Positions 1 through 8,867 are shown, counted from the first letter of the stretch. The stretch: 64,000 nucleotides of DNA from Rhizobacter sp. (GCA_019635355.1 JAHBZQ010000001.1:3224001-3288000); one strand, 5' to 3'. Translations and numbers: made by a program. Notes: a model not told the origin generated them from the letters alone.

Positions 1-1
1 C

Positions 2-118
2 GGTGAGCTCGACGAAGCGCTCGGCGAAGCGCGCGCACTCGGGCTGCAGACGGCGGGCGTGCTGCCCAAGCCGTTTTCGCTGGCGGCGGTGCGTGCGCTG
101 CTGGCGCCGCCCGCCTGA
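2..118 (+). CDS. Response regulator receiver domain, C-terminal fragment
   Basis: The gene runs in from the left edge, so only the last 38 residues are visible. They end with a VLPKPFSLAAVRALL segment. The Lys-Pro-Phe signature is the conserved beta5/alpha5 region of receiver (CheY-like) domains, in which the Lys contacts the phosphoryl group. The protein stops about 14 residues after this motif, so the receiver domain lies at the C-terminus. It is either a stand-alone receiver or the tail of a hybrid kinase; the window cannot tell which. The next gene converges on it 13 bases downstream. Confidence 0.7.
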   Translation, partial: GELDEALGEARALGLQTAGVLPKPFSLAAVRALLAPPA

Positions 119-131
119 CATGGGGGCGGCC

Positions 132-713
132 TCAGCCGCCCAGCAGCGCTTCTTTCAGCAGGTTGTCGGCGGGCGAAGCGCCGACCCAGATCTTCATGAT
201 CATCGAGAAGAACTCGGCGTCGCCCACGGGCTCGCCCTGGGCCTTGCCGGTGATGAAGAACTGCGTGCCCTTGCCGGGCACGAACTCCATCGCGAACGAG
301 TCGCCGGGCATCAGCTTGGCCTTGCCCGAGAAGACTTCGATCAGCCGCGTGGAGGCCAGCGCGTGCTTGGTCATCAGGTCTTTCGAGGAGTTCTCGCCCA
401 TGCCCTTGAGGAAGAGGCGGCCGAGCTCGGTGCTCGGCAGCTCGCGCAGCGCCACGAAGTTGAGGCGCTTGGGCCCGGGCAGCGCCAGCAGGTCGTCGAC
501 CTTGCTCACCTTCTTGGTGGTGTAGAGCGCCATGTCGTAGACCTTGAACACGGTGCGGTGGCGCGTGCCGGCCCCGTTGAGCACGAGCGGGGTGCCGGCC
601 ACCACGGTGGACGCTTCGAATTTGGTGGATGTGTTTTGCGCCTGCGCGGCACCCAGCGTCAGCACCAGGCTGGTCACGAAGGCGGCTAACGGGCGGGCAA
701 GGGCAGCACACAT
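132..713 (-). CDS. Chalcone isomerase-family secreted protein
   Basis: A 193-residue protein with a typical signal peptide (start MCAALARP, hydrophobic core, cleavage near AQA-QN). The mature part, with FEASTVVAGTPLVLNGAG, VYDMALY and FLKGMGENSS, matches the bacterial chalcone-isomerase-like family (Chalcone_3). These are periplasmic proteins that share the plant chalcone isomerase fold but probably not its activity; their substrate is unknown. The ATG at 711-713 was chosen because it gives a complete signal peptide; the upstream open frame lacks coding character. It stands alone, convergent with the receiver fragment at the left edge. Confidence 0.8.
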   Translation of the reverse strand: MCAALARPLAAFVTSLVLTLGAAQAQNTSTKFEASTVVAGTPLVLNGAGTRHRTVFKVYDMALYTTKKVSKVDDLLALPGPKRLNFVALRELPSTELGRLFLKGMGENSSKDLMTKHALASTRLIEVFSGKAKLMPGDSFAMEFVPGKGTQFFITGKAQGEPVGDAEFFSMIMKIWVGASPADNLLKEALLGG

Positions 714-801
714 GGGAACTCCGGATTTCGAGATGTCGGTATGGGCCGGATTATTCCCGCCCCGCCGAAGCACGCGGCTCCCGGGAAACCCCGCGCCGGG
801 G

Positions 802-1890
802 TCACGCGGCGTGCGATATGGCGCGACTGGGCGCGGGTTCTGCCCTGCGCACCGGCTGCCGCTCGATGAGCACGGAGTCCCCAAACTCGTGCGTGCGGTA
901 TCCGCCCGCGTCGAGGCTGCGGTCGACCTGCTGCAGCAGCGCCGCCGGCGCGAACGCGTGCAGCAGCCCGTGGTGACTGGAGCCCGGCTCGTGCGTGCCG
1001 GTGACGATGGCGTCGACCACCTGCAGCCAGCCGAAGCTCTGCGGGCCCAGGCGCTGGGTGGCCACACCGGGGCCGGCGCGCAAGGTGCCGCGGCGGCCGG
1101 CGTGTTCGAGCGCGCGTGTGACGGTGGTGCCGAGCGCGATGACGCGGCCTCCTTGCGCGTGCGCGGCGTGGATCGCCTGCACGGTGGCGGCGGGCAGGTG
1201 GTAAGGCTCGTCGAAGGGCAGGCGCGCGTCGAGCTCAGGGTCGCCGGTCGACGACAGTCCGGCCGCATGTGTCAGCGTGGCGAAACCCACCCCCTGGTCG
1301 CGCAGCGTGTGCAGCAGGCCCCAGTCGAGCAGGAAGCCGGCCGAGGGCGGCTCGAAGGCGACGGGCAGCGCGGCCACGCGGGTCCACACGTCCCACAGCG
1401 CCAGCGTCTGCGGCACGTGGGCGTATTGCACTGGCTTGCCGTGGTGCGCGAGGCCGGCCCAGATGGCATCGGGCGTGCCCTCGAAGCGCAGCGCGATGAG
1501 GCGCGGGTGGTCGAGCAGGCGCAGCACCTGCGCGCGCAGCGGGCCGAGCGCGAGCCGGTCTCCGGGCTTCAGGGGCGGCGGCAAGGGGCGGTCTTCGGTT
1601 CGGGTGCGGTGGTCGCCGGCGCCGAAGACGATGGCGGTGAACTCGTGAACATCGTCGACTGCCAGCGAGCGGCGGCCGGCAAGGCGCACCTCGATCACCT
1701 CGCCTGTGGGCAGGTGCAGGCCGTGCAGGCTGGCGGGTAGCGTGGCCGCATCGTTGGCCACGAGCAGGTCGCCTGCGCGCAGGAAGCGAGGCAGTGCGGT
1801 GCGGGCGGCATGGTGCAGCCGCCCTTGGCCGTCGACGACGAGCAGGCGCGCATCGCGCGGGCGTTGCACCGGGGTGGTGGCGGGTGTCAT
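802..1890 (-). CDS. Divergent S-adenosylmethionine:tRNA ribosyltransferase-isomerase (QueA-like)
   Basis: A 362-residue member of the QueA family, which normally adds the ribosyl moiety of SAM to preQ1 in tRNA. Family landmarks are LLVANDAATLPASLHG near the N-terminus (QueA: LxVxNDTRVxPARL), a GRVIALGTTVTRALEHA segment (QueA: RVIAVGTTxVRxLE) and a C-terminal HGLLHAFAPAALL. Several normally invariant stretches are altered: the THVGxGTF region reads THAAGLSSTG, and ITNFHLPxSTLL reads VTGTHEPGSSHHG. It may therefore be a paralogue with another substrate rather than the canonical queuosine enzyme. Its ATG overlaps the stop of the upstream dehydrogenase (ATGA), implying translational coupling. Confidence 0.8.
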   Translation of the reverse strand: MTPATTPVQRPRDARLLVVDGQGRLHHAARTALPRFLRAGDLLVANDAATLPASLHGLHLPTGEVIEVRLAGRRSLAVDDVHEFTAIVFGAGDHRTRTEDRPLPPPLKPGDRLALGPLRAQVLRLLDHPRLIALRFEGTPDAIWAGLAHHGKPVQYAHVPQTLALWDVWTRVAALPVAFEPPSAGFLLDWGLLHTLRDQGVGFATLTHAAGLSSTGDPELDARLPFDEPYHLPAATVQAIHAAHAQGGRVIALGTTVTRALEHAGRRGTLRAGPGVATQRLGPQSFGWLQVVDAIVTGTHEPGSSHHGLLHAFAPAALLQQVDRSLDAGGYRTHEFGDSVLIERQPVRRAEPAPSRAISHAA

Positions 1891-2579
1891 GCAGGCTCCT
1901 TTTCGGTCAGGCGGCGCAGGATCTCGCGCGCCGCGTCGTCGGGGCGCTTGAGGGTCGCGGGGTCGGCGTCGGGAAGCGCCAGCGCGTGGAACGGCGTGTC
2001 CATGTCGCCCGGGTCGAGCGCCAGCACGCGCACGCCGTGCTCGCGCAGCTCTTCGTGCCAGATGCGGCTCAGGTGCGAGAGCGCAGCCTTGCTTGCGCCA
2101 TAGGCGCCCCAGCCGGGGTAGGGCGTGGTGGCGGCGTCGCTCGTGATGTTGATCACCGTGGCGGGCCGCCCGTCTCGGGCCGAGGCGCGCAGGGCGCCCA
2201 ACAGCGCCTTGGTGAGGCGGAAGGGGCCGAGCAGGTTGGCGGCAAGCGCCGCCTCGAGGTCTTCGCAGTCGGTGTCGGCCAGCAGCGCCAGCGGCACCGG
2301 GCCGAGGTGCGAGGCGTTGTGGATGAGCACGTCGAGCCCGTCGAGTGCGGCGGTGATTTGCAGGGCCAGCGGGTAGATGTCGTGCTTGCGGGTGATGTCG
2401 CCGACGAGCCCGTGCGTGCCGGGCAGGCTGCGCGCGACGTCGGCCACACGCCCGGGCGTGCGGGCGACGAAGGCGACATGGGCGCCAGCCGCGTGCAGCT
2501 GTCGCACGAGCGCGAGGCCGAGGCCCGAGGTGCCGCCGGTGACGGCGACGCGCAGGTCTTGAAGCGGGGAGTGATGCAT
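1887..2579 (-). CDS. SDR-family NAD(P)-dependent oxidoreductase
   Basis: A 230-residue classical short-chain dehydrogenase. The dinucleotide-binding loop is VTGGTSGLGLALV (residues 12-24, TGxxxGxG). The NNAG-type motif appears as HNAS, and the catalytic Ser-Tyr-Lys set is visible as NITSDAATTPYPGWGAYGASKAAL. It is the first gene of a two-gene operon with the QueA-like protein, overlapping it by four bases. The substrate cannot be told from sequence. It is divergent from the XRE-cupin regulator at 2682, a natural candidate to control this operon. Confidence 0.88.
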   Translation of the reverse strand: MHHSPLQDLRVAVTGGTSGLGLALVRQLHAAGAHVAFVARTPGRVADVARSLPGTHGLVGDITRKHDIYPLALQITAALDGLDVLIHNASHLGPVPLALLADTDCEDLEAALAANLLGPFRLTKALLGALRASARDGRPATVINITSDAATTPYPGWGAYGASKAALSHLSRIWHEELREHGVRVLALDPGDMDTPFHALALPDADPATLKRPDDAAREILRRLTEKEPA

Positions 2580-2681
2580 GGTGTGGCTTCCGAGGTGTCG
2601 ATGGCCTGCACGATAGGCAGCCGTGCCCTGCGAGACGAGCGTCTTGTCCATCCGATTGGCAAGCCGGCCTTCGAACGGACA

Positions 2682-3269
2682 ATGCAGCCCACCATGCCGG
2701 CCGACGACCCGTCTTCGATTCCTGCCCACCTCGCCCGCAACCTCGCCGGCCTGCGCCACACCCGCTCGTTGACGCAGGAGCAGCTGGCCAAGGCCGCCTC
2801 CGTGCCGCGATCGACGATCGCCAACCTGGAGTCGGGCGTGGGCAACCCGTCGCTCGCGGTGCTGGTGAAGGTGGCCGGCGCGCTCGGCGTGCCGATCGAC
2901 GAGCTGCTGGCATCGCCGCGCGCGCTGGTGCGGCACTGGTCGGCCACGGAGGTGGCGAAGCGGCACAAGGGGCGCGGCGTCACCATCCGCGAGCTGGTGC
3001 CCGAGCCCGTGCCCGACGAGATGATGGAAGTGATGGACTTCGCCCCGGGCGCGGTGATGGCCGGCACGCCGCACCTGCCGGGCACGCGCGAGTTCTTCAC
3101 CTGCCTGCACGGCCAGGTGGTGGTCAGCGTGGCCGGCGAGCGCTACCCGCTGGCAGCGGGCGAAGTGCTGGCCTTCCCGGGCAACCTGCCGCATTCGTAC
3201 CAGAACGCCGATGCGCTGGCAGCGGCGCAAGGCGTGTCGGTGGTGGTGCTGGCCAAAGCAGGGGTCTGA
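2682..3269 (+). CDS. XRE-family transcriptional regulator with C-terminal cupin domain
   Basis: A 195-residue two-domain regulator. An N-terminal Cro/C1 helix-turn-helix covers about residues 18-75 (LTQEQLAKAASVPRSTIANLE then GNPSLAVLVKVAGALGVPIDELL). A C-terminal cupin (about 120-192; TREFFTCLHGQVVVSV, YPLAAGEVLAFPGNLPHSY) probably senses a small ligand. This SinR/PuuR-like arrangement usually controls a neighbouring metabolic operon. Two in-frame ATGs, at 2682 and 2694, are possible starts. It is divergent from the SDR/QueA-like operon, with about 100 bases between the starts. Confidence 0.87.
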   Translation: MQPTMPADDPSSIPAHLARNLAGLRHTRSLTQEQLAKAASVPRSTIANLESGVGNPSLAVLVKVAGALGVPIDELLASPRALVRHWSATEVAKRHKGRGVTIRELVPEPVPDEMMEVMDFAPGAVMAGTPHLPGTREFFTCLHGQVVVSVAGERYPLAAGEVLAFPGNLPHSYQNADALAAAQGVSVVVLAKAGV

Positions 3270-3347
3270 GCATTCCCTGTCATGAATGCGGATTAGTGCG
3301 CCCCGCCTATGCTCGCGTCCCCACTCACAACACCAAGAGGGACTCCC

Positions 3348-4310
3348 ATGACGATTGCACGATCACTTCGCCGCGCCGTTGCGGCCTTCGCCGGCGCCCT
3401 GCTGCTCTCGACCGCCGCCCACGCCGAGGCGCCGCAGGTCAAGACCCAGGCCCCTGGCTGGTACCGCCTGATGATCGGCGACATCGAGGTCACCGCGCTG
3501 CTCGACGGCGTCATCAACCTCGAGCCGCACAAGCTCCTGACCAACACCAAGCCGAAAGACGTGAGCCAGCTGCTGGCGAAATCCTTCCTCGGCGACTCGG
3601 TGCCGACCTCGGTCAACGCCTACCTCGTCAACACCGGCGGCAAGCTGGTGCTGATCGACGCCGGCGCGGCCACGCTCTTCGGCCCCGGGCTCGACCAGCT
3701 GCACGCCAACCTCAAGGCCTCGGGCTACAAGCCGGAGCAGGTCGACGTGGTGGTCATCACCCACATGCACGGCGACCACATCGGCGGCCTGATCCAGGGC
3801 GGCAAGATCGCCTTCCCCAACGCCACCGTGATGGCCGACCAGCACGACGCCGACTTCTGGCTCAGCGCCGAGAACCTGGCCAAGGCGCCCGAGGGCATGA
3901 AGATGTTCTTCCAGGGCGCGCAGATGACGCTCAACCCCTACGTGGCGGCTGGCAAGTTCAAGCCCTTCGAGGGCAACACCGAGATCGTGCCGGGCGTGAA
4001 GGCCGTCGCCGCACACGGCCACACGCCGGGCCATGCGGTGTACAGCGTCGAGTCCAAGGGACAGAAGCTCGTGCTGTGGGGTGACCTGATGCACGTGGCC
4101 GCGGTGCAGTTCCCCAAGCCCGAGGTGACCATCCAGTTCGACAGCGACAGCAAGGCAGCGATGGCCCAGCGCAAACGCGCGTTTGCCGACGCGGCCAAGG
4201 GCGGCTACTGGGTGGCCAGCGCGCACCTGCCCTTCCCGGGCATCGGCCACCTGCGCGCCGACGGCAAGGGCTATGTGTTCGTTCCGGTGCACTACACGCC
4301 GGTCAAGTGA
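3348..4310 (+). CDS. Secreted MBL-fold metallo-hydrolase
   Basis: A 320-residue metallo-beta-lactamase-fold hydrolase with a clear signal peptide (MTIARSLRR, then a hydrophobic stretch ending at AHA-EA), so it is probably periplasmic. The metal-binding signature THMHGDHIGG supplies H139, H141, D143 and H144; further ligands are likely in AAHGHTPGHAVY and LWGDLMHV. The overall pattern resembles the lactonase/quorum-quenching-like periplasmic MBL proteins common in Burkholderiales, but the substrate is unknown. The ATG at 3348 follows an AGAGG Shine-Dalgarno-like sequence at a good distance. The gene appears monocistronic. Confidence 0.9.
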   Translation: MTIARSLRRAVAAFAGALLLSTAAHAEAPQVKTQAPGWYRLMIGDIEVTALLDGVINLEPHKLLTNTKPKDVSQLLAKSFLGDSVPTSVNAYLVNTGGKLVLIDAGAATLFGPGLDQLHANLKASGYKPEQVDVVVITHMHGDHIGGLIQGGKIAFPNATVMADQHDADFWLSAENLAKAPEGMKMFFQGAQMTLNPYVAAGKFKPFEGNTEIVPGVKAVAAHGHTPGHAVYSVESKGQKLVLWGDLMHVAAVQFPKPEVTIQFDSDSKAAMAQRKRAFADAAKGGYWVASAHLPFPGIGHLRADGKGYVFVPVHYTPVK

Positions 4311-4416
4311 ACGGATGACGCTCGTCAAGCAGCCCGCAAGGGGGTGACGGCGGCGGTGGTGGGCCGGGGCAGAATCCTGCTCCGACCCGACCACCTCGGC
4401 GTGTGCGCCGATCCGC

Positions 4417-5508
4417 ATGACCACCCTCAGCGTTCCCCGCATCAGTTTTGCGCCGCGCGCGCCGTTTGCCGACGCGCTCAAGTCGCGTGTCGCCGCGTAT
4501 TTCGCCAGCACCGGCCGCAGTGAGCGTGGAGACTGGCGCCTCTTCACCAAGACGGTCTTCGCTTACGCCCTCCTGATAGCCAGTTATTCGAGCGCCGTCT
4601 GGTGGGTGCAGAGCGGCTGGGGCCTGCTGCTGGTCGCGCTCGGCATGGTGCAAGGCTACGTGCTGATCGCCTTCAACGTGATGCACGATGGCGCCCACGG
4701 CAGCTACTCGCGCCGCACCTGGGTCAACCGGCTGGCCGGCGCGTCGATGGACTTCATCGGCTCCAGCGCCTTGCTGTGGCGCCAGAAGCACAACCTGCTG
4801 CACCACACCTACACCAACATCGACGGCAAGGACGACGACCTCGCCCTCGGCCGGCTGCTGCGCCTGAGCCCGCACCAGGCCTGGCACCCCTGGCACCGCG
4901 TGCAGCACTGGTACGCCCCGCTGCTGTACAGCCTGCTCACGCTCTACCTCGCCATCTACTCCGACTGGCACAAACTCATCACCGGCCGCATCGGCCACAC
5001 GCCACTGATGGAGCGCAAGTGGACCGACGTGGCCTACTTCCTCGCCACCAAGGCGTTCTACGTCACCTATGCGCTGGTGATCCCGATGCTCTTCCATCCG
5101 GTGTGGCTGGTGCTGCTGGTGTTCTTCGGCATCCACGCCCTCTTCGGCCTGACGCTGAGCCTCGTCTTCCAGCTGGCGCACATCGTCGAAGACCTGCAGT
5201 TCCCGCAGCCCGACCCGGCCAACGGGCGCATGGCCACCGACTGGGCCACGCACCAGGTGCAGACCACCGCCGACTTCGCGCCGCGCAACCGGCTGGCCAC
5301 CTTCTACATGGGCGGCCTGAACTTCCAGGTGGAGCACCACCTCTTCCACCACGTGAGCCACGTGCACTACCCGGCCATCCACCACATCGTGCGCGAGACC
5401 TGCGCGGAATACGGTGTGCCCTACCGCTGCTTCGGCACGGTGCGCGAAGCGGTGGGCTCGCACTTCCGCTTCTTGCGGCAGATGGGGCAGCGGCCCGCGG
5501 CGCTATAG
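4417..5508 (+). CDS. Membrane fatty acid desaturase / hydroxylase-type di-iron protein
   Basis: A 363-residue integral membrane desaturase. It has the three histidine boxes of the family: HDGAH (H90-H94), HNLLHH (H125-H130) and HHLFHH (H307-H312), which bind the di-iron centre. Hydrophobic segments precede box 1 and lie between boxes 2 and 3. The QVEHHLFHH form of box 3 with a preceding Gln is typical of front-end/acyl-lipid desaturases, so it probably introduces double bonds into membrane lipid acyl chains. No cytochrome b5 or ferredoxin domain is fused. Its 3' end overlaps the convergent metR gene by six bases. Confidence 0.9.
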   Translation: MTTLSVPRISFAPRAPFADALKSRVAAYFASTGRSERGDWRLFTKTVFAYALLIASYSSAVWWVQSGWGLLLVALGMVQGYVLIAFNVMHDGAHGSYSRRTWVNRLAGASMDFIGSSALLWRQKHNLLHHTYTNIDGKDDDLALGRLLRLSPHQAWHPWHRVQHWYAPLLYSLLTLYLAIYSDWHKLITGRIGHTPLMERKWTDVAYFLATKAFYVTYALVIPMLFHPVWLVLLVFFGIHALFGLTLSLVFQLAHIVEDLQFPQPDPANGRMATDWATHQVQTTADFAPRNRLATFYMGGLNFQVEHHLFHHVSHVHYPAIHHIVRETCAEYGVPYRCFGTVREAVGSHFRFLRQMGQRPAAL

Positions 5509-6420
5509 GCGCACGAGCCCCGGCAGCAGCTGGAAGCTGGTGTCGCGCAAGGTCTCCACGAACGCACGCACGTAGGGCCGCTGCGACAGGCCCGCCTTGT
5601 GCGCCGCATGCAGGCGCGACACCAGGCCGCGCTTGCCCACCGGCCGTGTGCTGACGTAGCCGCGCTCCACATACGGCTGCACGCTCCAGCTCGGCAGCAC
5701 CGCGATGCCGCGCCGGCTGGCCACCAGCTGCAGGATGGCGACGGTGAGCTCCGAGGTGCGCCGCGGCGGGTTCACGCCGGCGGGGGCGAGCACACGCATG
5801 ATGTCGAGCAGGCTGTCGGGCACCGGGTAGTGGATCAGCGTCTCGCCCGCAAAGTCTTTCGGCGTGAGGTGCGTGCGTGCGGTGAGCCGGTGGTCGTTGG
5901 CCATCACCGCGACCATCGGGTACTGGAAGAGCGGCACGAACTCGATGCCGCTGCTGTCGTCGACCTCGGAGGTGATGGCCAGCTCGGCGCGGTCGCTCAC
6001 CACCAGCCCCACCGGGTCGGCGTGGAAGCCCGAAACGATGTCGAGCTCGACCTCAGGCCAGTGCGGGCGGAAGGCGTCCATCGCCGGCATCAGCCAGTCG
6101 AAGCAGGTGTGGCACTCCACCGCGATGCGCAGCGGCCCCGCGCTGCCGCCGGCCATGTTGGCGAGGTCGCGCTCGGCGGCCTGCACCGCCTCCATCACCT
6201 GCAGGCCCAGCTGCGCCAAGCGCAGGCCGGCCGGCGTGAGCCGCACCGGCTGCGTGCGGCGCTCCAGCAGCTCGAGTTCGTACACGCCCTCCAGCAGCTT
6301 CAGCTGGTGCGACAGCGCCGACTGCGTGAGGTGCAGCCGCTCGGCGGCAGCGCTCAGCGAGGGCGCTTCCATCAGCACGGCGAGGGTGCGCAGGTGGCGC
6401 AGTTCGAGGGGCGTGGGCAT
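5503..6420 (-). CDS. metR: LysR-type methionine regulator MetR
   Basis: A 305-residue LysR-type regulator with an N-terminal winged HTH (residues 5-62: LRTLAVLMEAPSLSAAAERL, then LTQSALSHQLKLLE) and a periplasmic-binding-protein-like effector domain. Identification as MetR, the homocysteine-responsive activator of metE, rests on its divergent position next to metE and on the TGAA-N5-TTCA box between them. The effector-domain sequence (VECHTCFDWLMPAMDAF) also fits MetR. The ATG at 6420 is preferred over an in-frame TTG seven codons upstream, which would run into the operator. Confidence 0.92.
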   Translation of the reverse strand: MPTPLELRHLRTLAVLMEAPSLSAAAERLHLTQSALSHQLKLLEGVYELELLERRTQPVRLTPAGLRLAQLGLQVMEAVQAAERDLANMAGGSAGPLRIAVECHTCFDWLMPAMDAFRPHWPEVELDIVSGFHADPVGLVVSDRAELAITSEVDDSSGIEFVPLFQYPMVAVMANDHRLTARTHLTPKDFAGETLIHYPVPDSLLDIMRVLAPAGVNPPRRTSELTVAILQLVASRRGIAVLPSWSVQPYVERGYVSTRPVGKRGLVSRLHAAHKAGLSQRPYVRAFVETLRDTSFQLLPGLVRL

Positions 6421-6427
6421 GGGGGTA

Positions 6428-6470
6428 TGAATCCGATTCAAGCGAATGCTGAAATTCTTTCGCTTGAATC
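6428..6470. promoter_or_regulatory. MetR operator region between metR and metE
   Basis: Positions 6428-6440 read TGAA-TCCGA-TTCA, an exact match to the MetR consensus TGAA-N5-TTCA. A second, imperfect copy, TGAA-ATTCT-TTCG, lies at 6450-6462. A 12-bp perfect inverted repeat overlaps both: GATTCAAGCGAA (6435-6446) and TTCGCTTGAATC (6459-6470), with a 12-bp spacer. The site is 8 bases upstream of the metR start and about 55-95 upstream of metE, as expected for coordinated autoregulation and activation. Confidence 0.8.
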
Positions 6471-6523
6471 ATAGAGCCCCCGTTCCTAGCATCGCCGGAT
6501 TCCTTCGACACCACGAGAACGGC

Positions 6524-8809
6524 ATGAAAACGCACACCCTGGGCTTCCCGCGCATCGGCGCACAACGCGAACTCAAGTTCGCCCTCGAGCGCCACTGGCG
6601 CGGCGAGTCGCAGCCCGAGGTGCTGCCGCTGATGGCACAGGAGCTGCGCACCCGCCACTGGCTGCTGCAGCGGCACGCGGGGCTCGACTTCGCCACCACC
6701 GGCGACTTCTCGCTCTACGACGCGATGCTCGACCACGCCCTCATGTTCGGCGCCGTGCCGGCGCGCTTCGGCTTCACGCCGGGCCAGATCGGGCTGCCCG
6801 AATACTTCGCCCTCGCCCGCGGCAACGCCACACAGGGCGCGATGGAGATGACGAAGTGGTTCGACACCAACTACCACTACCTCGTGCCCGAGCTCTCAGC
6901 CGACCAGCACTTCAGCCTGCACGCGCAAGGTCTGCTCGACGCAGTGCGCGAGGTCGAGAACCGCAGCTTCACGCCGAAGCCAGTGCTGATCGGGCCGCTG
7001 ACCTTCCTGTGGCTGTCGAAGATCCACGGCCTGCCCGAAGGCGCCGACGAAGTGGCGGCCAAGCTCGCGCTGCTGCCGCGCCTGCTGCCGGTCTACCAGC
7101 AGCTGCTCGCGGCGCTGGAAGCGCGTGCCGTGGCCTGGGTGCAGATCGACGAGCCGGTGCTGGCACTCGACCTGCCGCCCGCCTGGGGGCAGGCGCTGCC
7201 CGAGGTGTACCGGGCCCTCGCGCCGCAGCACCTGCGCATCCTGCTGGCCACCTATTTCGAGTCGGTGGAAGCCCACCTGCCGGCGCTCGCCACGCTGCCG
7301 GTGCACGGCCTGCACCTCGACCTCGTGCGCGCCCCGCAGCAGGCCGCCGCGGCGCTGCGCCTGTGGCCACGCGACAAGGTGCTGTCAGCCGGCGTGATCG
7401 ACGGCCGCAACATCTGGCGTGCCGACCTGCGCGCCGTGCTGGCGCAGCTGAAGCCGCTGCACGCCCGCTGGGGCCAGCGGCTGTGGCTCGCACCGAGCTG
7501 CTCGCTGCTGCACTGCCCAGTCGACCTTGCGGCGGAGACGCGGCTCGACCCGCAGGTGAAGCGCTGGCTCGCGTTCTCGGTGCAGAAGCTCGCCGAGCTC
7601 GGCACCTTGAAGCGGGCGCTGCAAGACGGCGAGGCCGCCGAAGCGAAAGCCCTCGACGAGAGCGACGACGCCCAACGCTCTCGCCGCAGCAGCCCGCAGG
7701 TGCAGCAACCCGCCGTGCGCGCCCGCGTGGCCGCACTGCAGGCGGCCGACGCCGAGCGCCAACACCCGTATGCCGAGCGCAGCGTGCAGCAGCGCGCACG
7801 CCTGAAGCTGCCGCCCTTTCCCACCACCACCATCGGCTCCTTCCCGCAGACCAACGAGATCCGCGTGGCCCGCGCGCGCTTCAAGCGCGGCGAGCTGCGC
7901 GAAGCGCTCTACCGCGAGCAGATGCAAGACGCCATCGGCCAGGCCGTGCGCGAGCAGGAAGCGCTGGGCCTCGATGTGCTGGTGCATGGCGAAGCCGAGC
8001 GCAACGACATGGTCGAATACTTCGGTGAGCAGCTCTCGGGCTATGCCTTCACCGACAACGGCTGGGTGCAGAGCTACGGCTCGCGCTGCGTGAAGCCGCC
8101 GGTGCTCTTCGGCGACGTGGCGCGCCCCGCACCGATGACGGTGGAGTGGACACGTCATGCGCAGAGCCTCACCTCACGCTGGATGAAGGGCATGCTCACC
8201 GGCCCGGTGACGATGCTGCAGTGGTCCTTCGTGCGCGACGACCTGCCGCGTGAGCAGGTGGCGCTGCAACTGGCGCTTGCGCTGCGCGATGAAGTCACCG
8301 ACCTCGAAGCCGCAGGCATCGCCGTGATCCAGATCGACGAGCCGGCTTTCCGCGAAGGCCTGCCGCTGCGCCGCGCCGATTGGGCGGCCTACCTCGAATG
8401 GGCGGCGCGCGCCTTCCGCATCAGCGCGAGTGGCGTGCGCGACGACACGCAGATTCACACCCACATGTGCTACTCGGAGTTCAACGACATCCTGCCGTCG
8501 ATCGCCGCGATGGACGCCGACGTGATCACCATCGAAACCTCACGCTCGCAGATGGAGCTGCTGCGCGGCTTCGGCGACTTCGCCTACCCCAACGAGATCG
8601 GCCCCGGCGTCTACGACATCCACTCGCCGCGTGTGCCCGATGCCAACGAGATGCTGAGCCTCCTGCGCAAGGCCCGTGAGGTGATTCCCGACGACAGGTT
8701 GTGGGTCAACCCCGACTGCGGATTGAAGACCCGCGGATGGGAAGAGACGCGGGGGGCGCTGCGTCACATGGTGGAAGCAGCGCAGGCGTTGCGGCGCGAG
8801 ATTGCTTGA
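6524..8809 (+). CDS. metE: 5-methyltetrahydropteroyltriglutamate-homocysteine methyltransferase (cobalamin-independent methionine synthase)
   Basis: A 761-residue MetE, full length for the family. It makes methionine by transferring the methyl group of 5-methyl-tetrahydrofolate-polyglutamate to homocysteine without B12. The start MKTHTLGFPRIGAQREL is the canonical N-terminus. The C-terminal catalytic barrel retains the zinc ligands H647 and C649 (HMCYSEF), E671 (ITIETS) and C732 (NPDCGLKTRG). All are offset by six from E. coli H641/C643/E665/C726. It is cytoplasmic and controlled by the divergent metR. The gene is intact, with an IS110-type element inserted shortly after its stop codon. Confidence 0.98.
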   Translation: MKTHTLGFPRIGAQRELKFALERHWRGESQPEVLPLMAQELRTRHWLLQRHAGLDFATTGDFSLYDAMLDHALMFGAVPARFGFTPGQIGLPEYFALARGNATQGAMEMTKWFDTNYHYLVPELSADQHFSLHAQGLLDAVREVENRSFTPKPVLIGPLTFLWLSKIHGLPEGADEVAAKLALLPRLLPVYQQLLAALEARAVAWVQIDEPVLALDLPPAWGQALPEVYRALAPQHLRILLATYFESVEAHLPALATLPVHGLHLDLVRAPQQAAAALRLWPRDKVLSAGVIDGRNIWRADLRAVLAQLKPLHARWGQRLWLAPSCSLLHCPVDLAAETRLDPQVKRWLAFSVQKLAELGTLKRALQDGEAAEAKALDESDDAQRSRRSSPQVQQPAVRARVAALQAADAERQHPYAERSVQQRARLKLPPFPTTTIGSFPQTNEIRVARARFKRGELREALYREQMQDAIGQAVREQEALGLDVLVHGEAERNDMVEYFGEQLSGYAFTDNGWVQSYGSRCVKPPVLFGDVARPAPMTVEWTRHAQSLTSRWMKGMLTGPVTMLQWSFVRDDLPREQVALQLALALRDEVTDLEAAGIAVIQIDEPAFREGLPLRRADWAAYLEWAARAFRISASGVRDDTQIHTHMCYSEFNDILPSIAAMDADVITIETSRSQMELLRGFGDFAYPNEIGPGVYDIHSPRVPDANEMLSLLRKAREVIPDDRLWVNPDCGLKTRGWEETRGALRHMVEAAQALRREIA

Positions 8810-8825
8810 GGATCTAGTCGGCTCG

Positions 8826-8850
8826 GCGTTGCTGCGACAGGGCGCCGTGT
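8826..8850 (+). repeat. Left inverted repeat of the IS110-type element
   Basis: The 25-bp sequence starts GCGTTGCTGCGACAGG and ends GCCGTGT. It is the reverse complement of 10103-10127 except for one base. It begins 17 bases after the metE stop. Confidence 0.75.
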
Positions 8851-8867
8851 TCCGTTCATGTCCCTTC

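Noticed and set aside
1794..2681. N-terminal extension of the XRE-cupin regulator by about 300 codons
   Set aside because: The extension is antisense to the SDR gene, and the HTH domain starts right after the ATG at 2682.
5599..6474. A plus-strand 291-codon frame across metR
   Set aside because: It is antisense to a clear LysR regulator, and its composition is typical of shadow frames.
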